Positions 27,009 to 34,335 of a DNA stretch of 64,000 bases are shown here, piece after piece. The notes beneath the pieces were generated by a model. That model made no database searches. It saw only the letters and a program-made list of their open reading frames with translations, and was not told where the DNA came from. Each line of letters begins with the position of its first letter. Position 1 is the first letter of the stretch. The position numbers and the translations under genes are program-made. The stretch lies in assembly GCF_013426895.1 (NCBI RefSeq), contig NZ_AP023175.1, forward strand, positions 186,001 to 250,000. Direction: 5' to 3'. This stretch comes from Paraburkholderia largidicola. GTDB taxonomy: Bacteria; Pseudomonadota; Gammaproteobacteria; Burkholderiales; Burkholderiaceae.

Positions 27009-27624
27009 ATTCGCGGATTTCGTTCTCCGCTGCGCATTCATTCACAAACAGATGAAGCGCCGCATACTGCAGCAACATGATGGTCTTGCCGTCCATGATC
27101 TCGCCGCGCGCGACCATTGCTAGTGCATCGTCGAAAGGCAGTTCGAGTACTTCGATATCTTCGCCCTCGTCGGCGATTCCGCCGCCACGACTTATCCGTG
27201 TATCGGTATCGTATTCGGCGACAAAGAAGTAAAGCTTCTCCGTTACCGATCCCGGACTCATGAACGCTTCGAACACCTTGCGCACGCATTCGACGCGGTA
27301 ACCGGTTTCCTCTTCGACTTCAGCGCGAATCCTTTCTTCCGGCGATGCCGCTTCGAGCAGACCGGCGGGCGTTTCGATCAACATTCCTTCGTGTCCATTG
27401 ACGAACGCAGGCAAGCGGAACTGCCGCGTCATCACCACGGTCCGTCGTCGCGGATCGTAGAGCAGCAACGTCGCGCCATTGCCGCGATCGTAGGTCTCGC
27501 GGCTCTGTCGCTGCCAGCTGCCATCGGCGCGCCGGTAGTCGAAGATGGTTTTCTTCAGCACGTACCAGTCGTCGGACAGCACCTGCACATCGACGATCCG
27601 CACGCGGTCAGCCGTTTTATCCAT
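27007..27624 (-). CDS. Nudix hydrolase (GDP-mannose pyrophosphatase/NudK-like), 205 aa
   Basis: The ATG at 27624 follows a near-perfect AAGGAGG site. The protein resembles NudK/ADP-sugar pyrophosphatases: an N-terminal beta domain (KKTIFDYRRADGSWQRQSRETYDRGN), VVMTRQFRLPAF, and a Nudix box region PAGLLEAASPEERIRAEVEEETGY with the metal-binding EEETG cluster. The ending EVLELPFDDALAMVARGEIMDGKT is typical of this subgroup. A nucleotide-sugar substrate is likely but the exact one is unknown. It is divergent from a DeoR-type regulator 103 bp away. Confidence 0.85.
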   Translation of the reverse strand: MDKTADRVRIVDVQVLSDDWYVLKKTIFDYRRADGSWQRQSRETYDRGNGATLLLYDPRRRTVVMTRQFRLPAFVNGHEGMLIETPAGLLEAASPEERIRAEVEEETGYRVECVRKVFEAFMSPGSVTEKLYFFVAEYDTDTRISRGGGIADEGEDIEVLELPFDDALAMVARGEIMDGKTIMLLQYAALHLFVNECAAENEIRE

Positions 27625-27658
27625 GAAATCCTCCTTGTTCTCGGACGGAATCATGGTA

Positions 27659-27695
27659 TCGTGCAGATTCGTGCAAAATCAAGAAAATTCGTGCA
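27659..27695. promoter_or_regulatory. Three phased TCGTGCA repeats in a divergent promoter
   Basis: TCGTGCA occurs at 27659-27665, 27669-27675 and 27689-27695; starts are 10 and 20 bp apart, so all lie on one face of the helix. The last two copies extend to ATTCGTGCA. They sit between the Nudix gene and the DeoR-type regulator and are a strong candidate operator for that regulator. Confidence 0.6.
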
Positions 27696-27727
27696 GTTCC
27701 GAACGAACGGCACCATCAGACAAATCG

Positions 27728-28483
27728 ATGCTGACTTCCCAACGCAAAAATCTGATTATCGAGGCCCTTCAACGCGACGGCCAGGTGCTCGCCAAATCGC
27801 TGAGCGAGTCATTCGGCGTCTCGGAAGACACGGTGCGCCGCGATCTGCGTGAGCTCGCCGCAGAGGGCAAACTGCAGCGGGTGCACGGCGGCGCGTTGCC
27901 TTCATCACCCGCGGTGGCGAATCTCGCGGGGCGCGAGGCCATCGGCTCCGAAGCGAAGGCGGCGATCGGCAGGGCGGCTGCCCGGATGATCGCGCCAGGC
28001 CAGATCGCCTTCATCGACGGCGGCACAACGGCCATCCAGTTGGCGCGCCATCTCCCCGTCGATCTGCGGGCAACGATCGTCACGCACAGTCCGAGCGTCG
28101 CCGTCGAACTGGCGGCGCACGAGGCGCTGGAGGTCGTGATCATCGGCGGGAGGCTGTTCCGCCATTCGATGGTGACAGTCGGCGCCGCCGCGATCGAAGC
28201 ACTTGGCCATATCCGCGCCGATCTGTACTTCATGGGCGTGACGGGCGTTCATCCCGAGGCGGGATTGAGCACCGGCGACCTCGAAGAGGCTTATGTGAAA
28301 CGGGCGCTGGTGGCACGCGCCGCGGAGACGGTCGTGCTGGCGTCGTCGGAAAAGTTGAATGCCGCCTCGGCGTACATGATTGCGGGAATCGACGCGGCGA
28401 GCACGATCATCGTCGAGAAGGGCGCGCCGGAGTCGACCACCGCACCGTTCGAAGCGCTCGGCGTGACAATCGTGCGCGCATGA
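27728..28483 (+). CDS. DeoR/GlpR-family transcriptional regulator, 251 aa
   Basis: The start ATG 27728 gives MLTSQRKNLIIEALQRDGQV, the normal DeoR N-terminus, with helix-turn-helix LAKSLSESFGVSEDTVRRDLREL and the wing LQRVHGGAL. The sugar-isomerase-like effector domain follows: FIDGGTTAIQLARHL, VTHSPSVAVELA and VVIIGGRLFRHS. Such proteins usually repress and respond to a sugar phosphate. The nearest target is the divergent Nudix gene. Confidence 0.9.
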   Translation: MLTSQRKNLIIEALQRDGQVLAKSLSESFGVSEDTVRRDLRELAAEGKLQRVHGGALPSSPAVANLAGREAIGSEAKAAIGRAAARMIAPGQIAFIDGGTTAIQLARHLPVDLRATIVTHSPSVAVELAAHEALEVVIIGGRLFRHSMVTVGAAAIEALGHIRADLYFMGVTGVHPEAGLSTGDLEEAYVKRALVARAAETVVLASSEKLNAASAYMIAGIDAASTIIVEKGAPESTTAPFEALGVTIVRA

Positions 28484-28495
28484 AACGAGCGGACT

Positions 28496-28900
28496 CTATT
28501 GCTGCTCGAGAAAGCGCTTCAGTTCTGCGAGATCGCGCTCGACCCACTGCGCGTCGGCGGCGAATTGTGCGTCGCTCATGCCCGCTGTCCGGAACAGCGT
28601 GAACAGCACTTCGCTGCCTTCGCCGTTCGCGATCACGCGCATCGGTATATAGATCTCGCCGTGTCCGCTGCTCACATAGTGATCGAGCACGCCATACGGA
28701 TTGCGCGGCGTGAAACGCACGTCGACGGGTTTGCCGTCCGCGCTTTCGAAAGTCCATCGTGTGCCTTCGCCGCGCAACGGTTTGCCGAGCCCCGATGCCC
28801 ACTGCGCGAAGGACAGCGGATGCTCCATGAACGCGTACACCTCCTGCCAGTCGCGCGCGATCGCCACGCTGATCGTTTTCGATTCGCTAATGTCGGCCAT
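28496..28900 (-). CDS. SRPBCC-family (START-like fold) protein, 134 aa
   Basis: Start MADISESKTISVAIARDWQEVYAFMEHPLSFAQWASGL is typical of SRPBCC/polyketide-cyclase-like ligand-binding proteins, followed by beta strands and a long C-terminal helix (WVERDLAELKRFLEQQ). GGAGA lies upstream of the ATG at 28900; an ATG four codons earlier (28912) is possible. No enzyme motif is visible. It converges on the DeoR-type gene with 12 bp between stops. Function unknown. Confidence 0.72.
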   Translation of the reverse strand: MADISESKTISVAIARDWQEVYAFMEHPLSFAQWASGLGKPLRGEGTRWTFESADGKPVDVRFTPRNPYGVLDHYVSSGHGEIYIPMRVIANGEGSEVLFTLFRTAGMSDAQFAADAQWVERDLAELKRFLEQQ

Positions 28901-29329
28901 CGACGTCTCCATATTGATTGCGGTGACGGCTGCGTCTCAAGTTTCGCGCGCGCCGTGCCGATATGAGATTGTGCGGCTTTATGACGCGTGGTTGAAAAAG
29001 CAGTCGATAGGCTGCCCATCTACACCCCAACCACCGAAAATTACCGCGATTAAACATTTTGTATCTAAGTGTTCGCGCCCCGTGTTTTCCGGTGCGTGCA
29101 CTTTACAATGCGGCTTTAATTTAGAAGGCTATTCCGACCCTTTAACGGAAGATCGCATCAGATGTGACGCGGCTCCGGGCAGGATGGCGGATTGGCCCCG
29201 GCATGGCGCCGGACGGTTGAGGCCGCAACGAGGCGGCACACTGCGCGCCGTCCGCGGGTGTCGTTCGACATCCGCTGATTGGGCGAGCCGCGCGCGTCCG
29301 GTCTTTGAACGAATCATGCGGGAGAGCAT
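28901..29329. other. Intergenic region, no gene seen
   Basis: These 429 bp separate the divergent SRPBCC and NlpD-like genes. The middle (about 29030-29140) is AT-rich and probably holds promoters; the last part carries GCGGGAGAG just before the lipoprotein start. No gene or RNA could be supported. Confidence 0.4.
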
Positions 29330-30283
29330 ATGTCGAAGAATGGATTCGACAGGACCTGGACCAGTTTTGCGAGCTTCACGCTCGCCTTGATGCTGGGCGC
29401 CTGCGCGCATGTGGGCGAGCAGGACGCGAACAAGAATGACGCGGCATCGGTCGCGCAAACGGCAGCCGATCCTGCGCCCGCCGCGCCTGCGACCCAGATG
29501 GTCGCGCAGCCGGTTCCGCCCGTCGTTTATAAGGTGCGTCGCGGCGATTCGCTGGCGCGCATCGCGCGCAGCCATAACGTAACGGTCAAGCAGGTCCTCG
29601 CGTGGAATCATTTGACGCGGTCCTCGCGCTTGCATATCGGGCAGGTGCTGAAGGTGTCGTCGCCGGATGCGGTGAAGATGGTCGCCGTTCCCGCCGGCCC
29701 GGCTTCGGCCACAGCGCAGGGTGCAACCTCCGCCAATGCGAATGGCGCCGCGACGGCTGCGAGCGGCGCATCGGGCGCCACGGTAAGTGGTGCCGCCAGC
29801 AACACGAGCGGCACCTCGAACACGGCGGCATCAGCACCCGCAACCGGCGCGCCCGCGCCGAGCGCCGCCGACGCGCGTGAAGTGAATGCCGAACTCGCCC
29901 GTCACGCAAAAGGCGTGTCGCTGATCTGGCCGGCGCAAGGCAACGTTGTCGAAGGCTTTCAGGCTGGCGAGACACGTGGCATCGAAATCGGCGGCAAGCC
30001 GGGCGACCCGATCCGCGCGGCCGCCGACGGCAAGGTCATGTACGCCGGCATGGGGCTGAACGAGTACGGCAGTCTCATCATCGTCCAGCACAACAAGGAT
30101 TTCCTGACGGCCTACGCGCACAACCGCAAGCTGCTCGTGAAGACGGGCGATATCGTGCGCAGGGGTCAGCAGATTGCCGAGATGGGCAGCGAGAACAATT
30201 CGCGCGTGTCCGTGCTGTTCGAACTGCGCCGAGACGGCAAGCCGATCGATCCGATGCCGTTCCTGCCGCATCAGCGCGGATAA
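29330..30283 (+). CDS. NlpD-like lipoprotein, LysM + degenerate LytM (M23) domain, 317 aa
   Basis: An envelope lipoprotein: signal with lipobox LGAC (Cys25), a LysM peptidoglycan-binding domain YKVRRGDSLARIARSHNVTVKQVLAWN, a Ala/Ser/Thr-rich linker, and a C-terminal M23 domain beginning LIWPAQGNVVEGF. The zinc ligands expected in active LytM enzymes are missing: FELRR replaces the final HxH and GIEIGG follows without the usual His. NlpD/EnvC proteins of this kind activate amidases rather than cut peptidoglycan. No rpoS lies downstream, so it is probably a paralogue of the canonical nlpD. Confidence 0.85.
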   Translation: MSKNGFDRTWTSFASFTLALMLGACAHVGEQDANKNDAASVAQTAADPAPAAPATQMVAQPVPPVVYKVRRGDSLARIARSHNVTVKQVLAWNHLTRSSRLHIGQVLKVSSPDAVKMVAVPAGPASATAQGATSANANGAATAASGASGATVSGAASNTSGTSNTAASAPATGAPAPSAADAREVNAELARHAKGVSLIWPAQGNVVEGFQAGETRGIEIGGKPGDPIRAAADGKVMYAGMGLNEYGSLIIVQHNKDFLTAYAHNRKLLVKTGDIVRRGQQIAEMGSENNSRVSVLFELRRDGKPIDPMPFLPHQRG

Positions 30284-30288
30284 GGCTC

Positions 30289-30311
30289 GCGTCGGCTTAA
30301 CCCGCCGACGC
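30289..30311. terminator. Hairpin between convergent NlpD-like and hydrolase genes
   Basis: GCGTCGGC (30289-30296) and GCCGACGC (30304-30311) form a perfect 8-bp stem with a 7-nt loop, overlapping the stop codon of the opposing hydrolase gene. There is no T-tract. A shared terminator is likely but not certain. Confidence 0.5.
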
Positions 30312-31130
30312 CTCGTCTATCCACCGCAACACCGCGGCGACGATCGCTTCCGGCGCGTCTTCCTGCATCAGATGTCCGGCATTCTGCACCGGCTGGAAAC
30401 GCGCGCCCGGAATCACGCTGGCCAGATGCCGCCCGCGTTCGATGGGAATCCACTGATCGTCTTCGCCCCACAGAATCTGCGTGCGGCAGCGTAGCTGCGG
30501 ATAGCGCGCTTCGACCTCATCGGTGTAGCGCTGGTCCATCTGCGCGATCTGTCGATAGAACGCCGGTTGCCCCACGTCGCCGAGCCACGGCGTGACATAG
30601 GGCGCAAGCTCGTCGTCGCTGATGGTCCGTGCGACCGCGCCGCGTATGTACGCGTTGACGACGGCTTCATGGATATACGCGGGCAGACCGGCAAAAGCCG
30701 CCGCATGCTCGCGCACATGACGCACGAACGGCGAGCCCCAGGGCGCGACCGCGACGGTATCGATCAACGTGAGACTGCGGTAATCGCAACCGTCGATCAG
30801 ATGCGCGCGCAAGGCCGTCGCTCCGCCGAAGTCGTGCGCGACGACATCGGGCGCATCGAGTCGCCAGTGTTCGAGCAGCGCGGCGAGCAAGCCGTTCTGC
30901 ACCCCGAGCGACACATCCGCACCTTCGCGCTTCTCCGATTGTCCATAGCCGAGCAGGTCGTACACATGAACCTTGCGGTCGTGTGCGAGATACGGCGCGA
31001 TCCGGTGCCATACCCATGATGAAAACGGTGTGCCGTGTATCAGCACGATAGGTGGCCCGTCGCCGAAGACCCGGTAACGAACGGTTTGATCGCGATACGT
31101 GAACTGCTGATCGAGCGTCCAATGCGTCAT
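30297..31130 (-). CDS. Alpha/beta hydrolase with Asp nucleophile (epoxide hydrolase/dehalogenase-like), 277 aa
   Basis: Sequence order: oxyanion HGTP motif (IVLIHGTPFSSWVW), nucleophile elbow VAHDFGG with Asp instead of Ser, cap domain, WGEDDQWIP with the acid residue and NAGHLMQEDAPE with the catalytic His. An Asp nucleophile places it with haloalkane dehalogenases and epoxide hydrolases. The Trp that follows the nucleophile in classical haloalkane dehalogenases is Phe here, so dehalogenation is not secure. Standalone gene; substrate unknown. Confidence 0.8.
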   Translation of the reverse strand: MTHWTLDQQFTYRDQTVRYRVFGDGPPIVLIHGTPFSSWVWHRIAPYLAHDRKVHVYDLLGYGQSEKREGADVSLGVQNGLLAALLEHWRLDAPDVVAHDFGGATALRAHLIDGCDYRSLTLIDTVAVAPWGSPFVRHVREHAAAFAGLPAYIHEAVVNAYIRGAVARTISDDELAPYVTPWLGDVGQPAFYRQIAQMDQRYTDEVEARYPQLRCRTQILWGEDDQWIPIERGRHLASVIPGARFQPVQNAGHLMQEDAPEAIVAAVLRWIDEASAG

Positions 31131-31392
31131 GCGTGTTCAACTCCGTTCAACTATTCGTGCGAGTGTGGCTCGTTTTTGAGTCGATAACGCCTGACGTGCG
31201 TGATCGTGTGCCTTGCGCTCCTGCAGATTCTCACCTTTGCGACTCTGCAATTTGCCGGGAGTCATTCAGCCGTATCGCATTCCACGTTCATCGCCCGTGA
31301 AGCGGACTAGCGGAAGGTGAGGCAATGCAGGAGCCCACCCCGTTTCCGCTTCTCATACATCGATTCAAATGCGAAACAAATGAGTCGATTAA

Positions 31393-31797
31393 TCAACCCG
31401 CTTCAAGCGATTTCAATATCGGCGCGATTTGTCCGTGCGCATGCAGTATGTCAGGACTGTTCTGCAAAATTTGCCGATAACGCGGCAGGAAAATATTGCC
31501 TGGCAAGTCTTCCGAGAAAAGACCGACGACGGATTCGACTGCGCCAATACGATCGGCGCTGGTTGCTTCATCGTCATCGAGAATCTCATCGACATTCGCG
31601 ATCATCGTCGACAACGGATTGAGCCAGCGAAAGCCCGATCCATTGATCAGCACCTGCAGGAACGCCGCAGGCGTGACGGGGCCAAACTCCTTCTCATACA
31701 AGGCGCGCTCGTGATCGAGTATCGCCTTATGCAACACGAGTAGCGGCTTACGTATTTCGCCAAGAAACTGAATGGCGCGCTCGTCGTTGATCTTCAT
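31393..31797 (-). CDS. Conserved hypothetical protein, 134 aa
   Basis: The start at 31797 (MKINDERAIQFLGEIRKPLLVLHKAIL) follows CCGGAGT, a good ribosome-binding site. The protein is mainly helical and acidic with no signal peptide or membrane segment; NGSGFRWLNPLSTMIANVDEIL is the most distinctive segment. Codon usage is normal for the genome. I do not recognise a function. It is a single gene upstream of, and divergent from, the cellulose operon. Confidence 0.65.
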   Translation of the reverse strand: MKINDERAIQFLGEIRKPLLVLHKAILDHERALYEKEFGPVTPAAFLQVLINGSGFRWLNPLSTMIANVDEILDDDEATSADRIGAVESVVGLFSEDLPGNIFLPRYRQILQNSPDILHAHGQIAPILKSLEAG

Positions 31798-32127
31798 CGT
31801 TTGACTCCGGAAGCAGTAATGCATTGAAAGTTACGTAAAGCTGGCTTGCACGTATGAGATGGAAGAAAATACGCATATCGAATGAAGCATTCAATGAACT
31901 GCTCAGAGCCGACGCAAAAGAGCAAGTGCAAAATAATCGGTTCGTCGTCTGCCTTCCACATCAGAAACTATGCCGGTTGCTTTTTTATAGGCAACTGACG
32001 ATGCTATGCTGGCGACGCCCATTATGACGATTCGCTGAACATAGCAGTCTGTCTGCGTGACGGTGTCCGTTAGTGGAAGCATCGCCTTCCCGTCAAACCC
32101 TACGCACGCGTCATCAACCTCTCGCAC
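31798..32127. promoter_or_regulatory. Cellulose operon upstream region
   Basis: These 330 bp lie between the divergent hypothetical gene and bcsD and should contain the cellulose operon promoter. The stretch around 31975-32015 is the most AT-rich part. The ribosome-binding site of bcsD is weak. No gene, riboswitch or clear operator was recognised. Confidence 0.4.
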
Positions 32128-32592
32128 ATGCAAGACGAACACACGGCAACCTTGCTCGACTATTACACGCGACATCAGACTTCCGTGCAATGGCGCGGCT
32201 TCCTGACCGCACTCGCCGAAGAGTTCGAGACGCAGATTGATACGTCGCAGTTGCGCGTGCTGATGTCGCGCATTGGCGTGCGCTTTGCTGCCAGGCACCC
32301 GGCGGGCGAGTGCACGACGCTGGACGACCTCGCTGCGTTTCTCAACAACATCTGGTCCGGGCTCGACTGGGGGTTCGTTCGCCTTGCGGAGCGTGACGAC
32401 TATCTGTCCATCGAACATTGCTGCGCGCCGCTTGCCGCTTTCGGCGAACGGGCCGCGCCGTGGGCTTCCGCCTTTCTCGAAGGCGCGTATCAGCACTGGC
32501 TGCACGAACTGGGCGCGGGGTCGCTCGCGCTACAGGAATATCAAAGCGCCAACGCGCACGCATACGAATTCAGACTGTTGAAAGCGCCCTGA
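32128..32592 (+). CDS. bcsD: Cellulose synthase subunit BcsD, 154 aa
   Basis: Homologue of the periplasmic octameric BcsD ring that helps align glucan chains in type I cellulose systems. It has the normal length and shows FLTALAEEFETQIDTSQLRVLMSRIGVRFA and IWSGLDWGFVRLAERDDYLSIEHCCAP, family signature regions. There is no cleavable signal peptide, as usual. It is the first gene of the bcsD-P-Q-A-B-Z-C cluster, 103 bp before bcsP. A BcsD here points to organised cellulose rather than the E. coli (type II) apparatus. Confidence 0.87.
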   Translation: MQDEHTATLLDYYTRHQTSVQWRGFLTALAEEFETQIDTSQLRVLMSRIGVRFAARHPAGECTTLDDLAAFLNNIWSGLDWGFVRLAERDDYLSIEHCCAPLAAFGERAAPWASAFLEGAYQHWLHELGAGSLALQEYQSANAHAYEFRLLKAP

Positions 32593-32695
32593 CTAAACTT
32601 GATCCTGACGACGACGTTAACCATATAGTGAAACAGTGGGCGGACAGCTGACGCTGTCGCAGTACAGGAATGCGCAGGACAAGCGAGGAAACATC

Positions 32696-33550
32696 ATGAG
32701 CGTTTCAGACGACGTCGGTAATCTGTTCCGGCGCTTCGGTGGCGACGCCGGGCAATACCAGGAGGTGACGCGCGACGACGACGCGAAGCATGCCGCGTTG
32801 CGCTGGCCATTGCTGAACGCGCTCGACATCGCGCACGCGAAGCCCGTGCCGGATGCGGGCCGTCCCGCGTCGCCGGCGCCGCGCGTCGATGCTGTCGTTC
32901 AGGCATCGTCGCATGCAGCCGCTGCGCAATCGGCAAACACGGCCGGCACGCCCGCCGGCTCCGAGTCCACTGGACCGGCGCGCCCGCCGCTGTTCGCGCG
33001 CGGCCATCGCCACGCGTCGATGCCGCCGCCCGTCGCTCCCGCGCAAATGGGCGCGAATCGCTTCAGTGCGCCGCCAGCCGTCGCGCCCGCTGCGGACCGC
33101 AGCAATGCCGCAGCCAACGCGCCGAGCATGTCGGCGGCGCCCGCTCTTCAAATGCCTGCGCCCGTCCCACCTGCGTCGACTGTCGCTGCAGCGCCTTCGA
33201 TGCCGCCGGTTTCGCCGGCGTCACACGATGCCGCACCGCAGCGCGAAGCACACCCCGTTCAGGCCGCCCCTTTTTTTGCACACGGCCAAACGTTTGCTCG
33301 TGCCCCATTTGAGAACCCCGCGGTGCACGCTGCGCGGGCCAAGCCGTCGGCGCCCGCGCCGCAGCAGGCCGGTTCGATCCTTTCGGGCCTGTTCGGCGGC
33401 ACGAATGCGGGCCGGCCGGAGACACCCGCCAGCGCGCCGTCGAAAGATCTGTCATCGCTGTTCGCGCGCCTGTCGCATGGATCGGCGGCGCCAGGCCGTT
33501 CGCTGCGCGACACCTTCAGATCGCGTTTCAAGGCGGATGGTGACGCATGA
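32696..33550 (+). CDS. bcsP: Proline/alanine-rich cellulose biosynthesis protein BcsP, 284 aa
   Basis: The ATG at 32696 follows GCGAGGAA. The first ~55 residues are conserved-looking: DDVGNLFRRFGGDAGQYQEV and ALRWPLLNALD, the latter resembling the BcsR-type motif. Residues ~60-250 are Pro/Ala-rich and probably disordered; a short C-terminal conserved block (LSSLFARLSHGSAAPGRSLRDTF) follows. Overlaps bcsQ by 4 bp. This matches BcsP of betaproteobacterial cellulose operons, thought to organise the synthase with BcsQ in the cytoplasm. Confidence 0.8.
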   Translation: MSVSDDVGNLFRRFGGDAGQYQEVTRDDDAKHAALRWPLLNALDIAHAKPVPDAGRPASPAPRVDAVVQASSHAAAAQSANTAGTPAGSESTGPARPPLFARGHRHASMPPPVAPAQMGANRFSAPPAVAPAADRSNAAANAPSMSAAPALQMPAPVPPASTVAAAPSMPPVSPASHDAAPQREAHPVQAAPFFAHGQTFARAPFENPAVHAARAKPSAPAPQQAGSILSGLFGGTNAGRPETPASAPSKDLSSLFARLSHGSAAPGRSLRDTFRSRFKADGDA

Positions 33551-34335
33551 GAGTCGTTTCGGTTGTTTCGGCTAAAGGCGGTGTCGGCAAGACGACGCTC
33601 GCCGCGAATCTCGCCTCGGTGCTGGGCTCGAACGGACGCCGCGTAATCGCCGTCGACTTCGATCCGCAAAACGCGCTGCGTCTGCACTTCGGCATTCCCA
33701 TCGACAACTACGACGGCGTCGCACGCGCGACGCTCGCGGGCGCATCGTGGCGCACGGTGATGTTCGATGGCATCGACGGCATTACGGCGCTGCCGCACGG
33801 CGCGTTGAACGAAGACGACAGACGCGTGTTCGAAGCGCAGCTCGATGCCGATCCGTATCTGATCCGCACATCGCTCGAAGCGCTCGGGCTCGACGCCGAC
33901 GACATCGTGCTGATCGACACGCCGCCGGGCGCGACCGCCTACACGCGCGCCGCGCTGATCGCCGCGGACTTCGTGCTGAACGTCGTGATCGCGGATGCCG
34001 CATCCTATGCGGCGATTCCGCAGATGGAGCGGCTGATCCAGACTTACGCGTTGCCGCGTCAGGACTTCATCGGATACGGCTACGTGATCAATCAGGTCGA
34101 CCAGAGCCGCAGCCTCACGAAAGACGTCGTCAAGGTGTTGCGGGATGCGCTCGACGACCATCTGTTCCCCGGCGTGATCCATCTCGACCAGGGCGTAAGC
34201 GAATCGCTTGCGTACGACACGACCGTGATCCACTACGACCCGCATAGCCAGGCGGCCGCCGATCTGCGCGCATGCGGCGACTGGCTGGGCACGCGTCTGA
34301 ACGGTCAGGCCAGGCTGCCGAGGAACGTCGCATGA
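33547..34335 (+). CDS. bcsQ: BcsQ (YhjQ) MinD-like ATPase, 262 aa
   Basis: A cytoplasmic ParA/MinD-type ATPase needed for cellulose production and polar placement of the synthase. The deviant Walker A SAKGGVGKTT is at the N-terminus, followed by VIAVDFDPQNALRLHFG and Walker B-like IVLIDTPPG. The length is usual. ATG 33547 overlaps the bcsP stop and TGA overlaps the bcsA start (both ATGA), so translation of P-Q-A is coupled. Confidence 0.93.
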   Translation: MRVVSVVSAKGGVGKTTLAANLASVLGSNGRRVIAVDFDPQNALRLHFGIPIDNYDGVARATLAGASWRTVMFDGIDGITALPHGALNEDDRRVFEAQLDADPYLIRTSLEALGLDADDIVLIDTPPGATAYTRAALIAADFVLNVVIADAASYAAIPQMERLIQTYALPRQDFIGYGYVINQVDQSRSLTKDVVKVLRDALDDHLFPGVIHLDQGVSESLAYDTTVIHYDPHSQAAADLRACGDWLGTRLNGQARLPRNVA

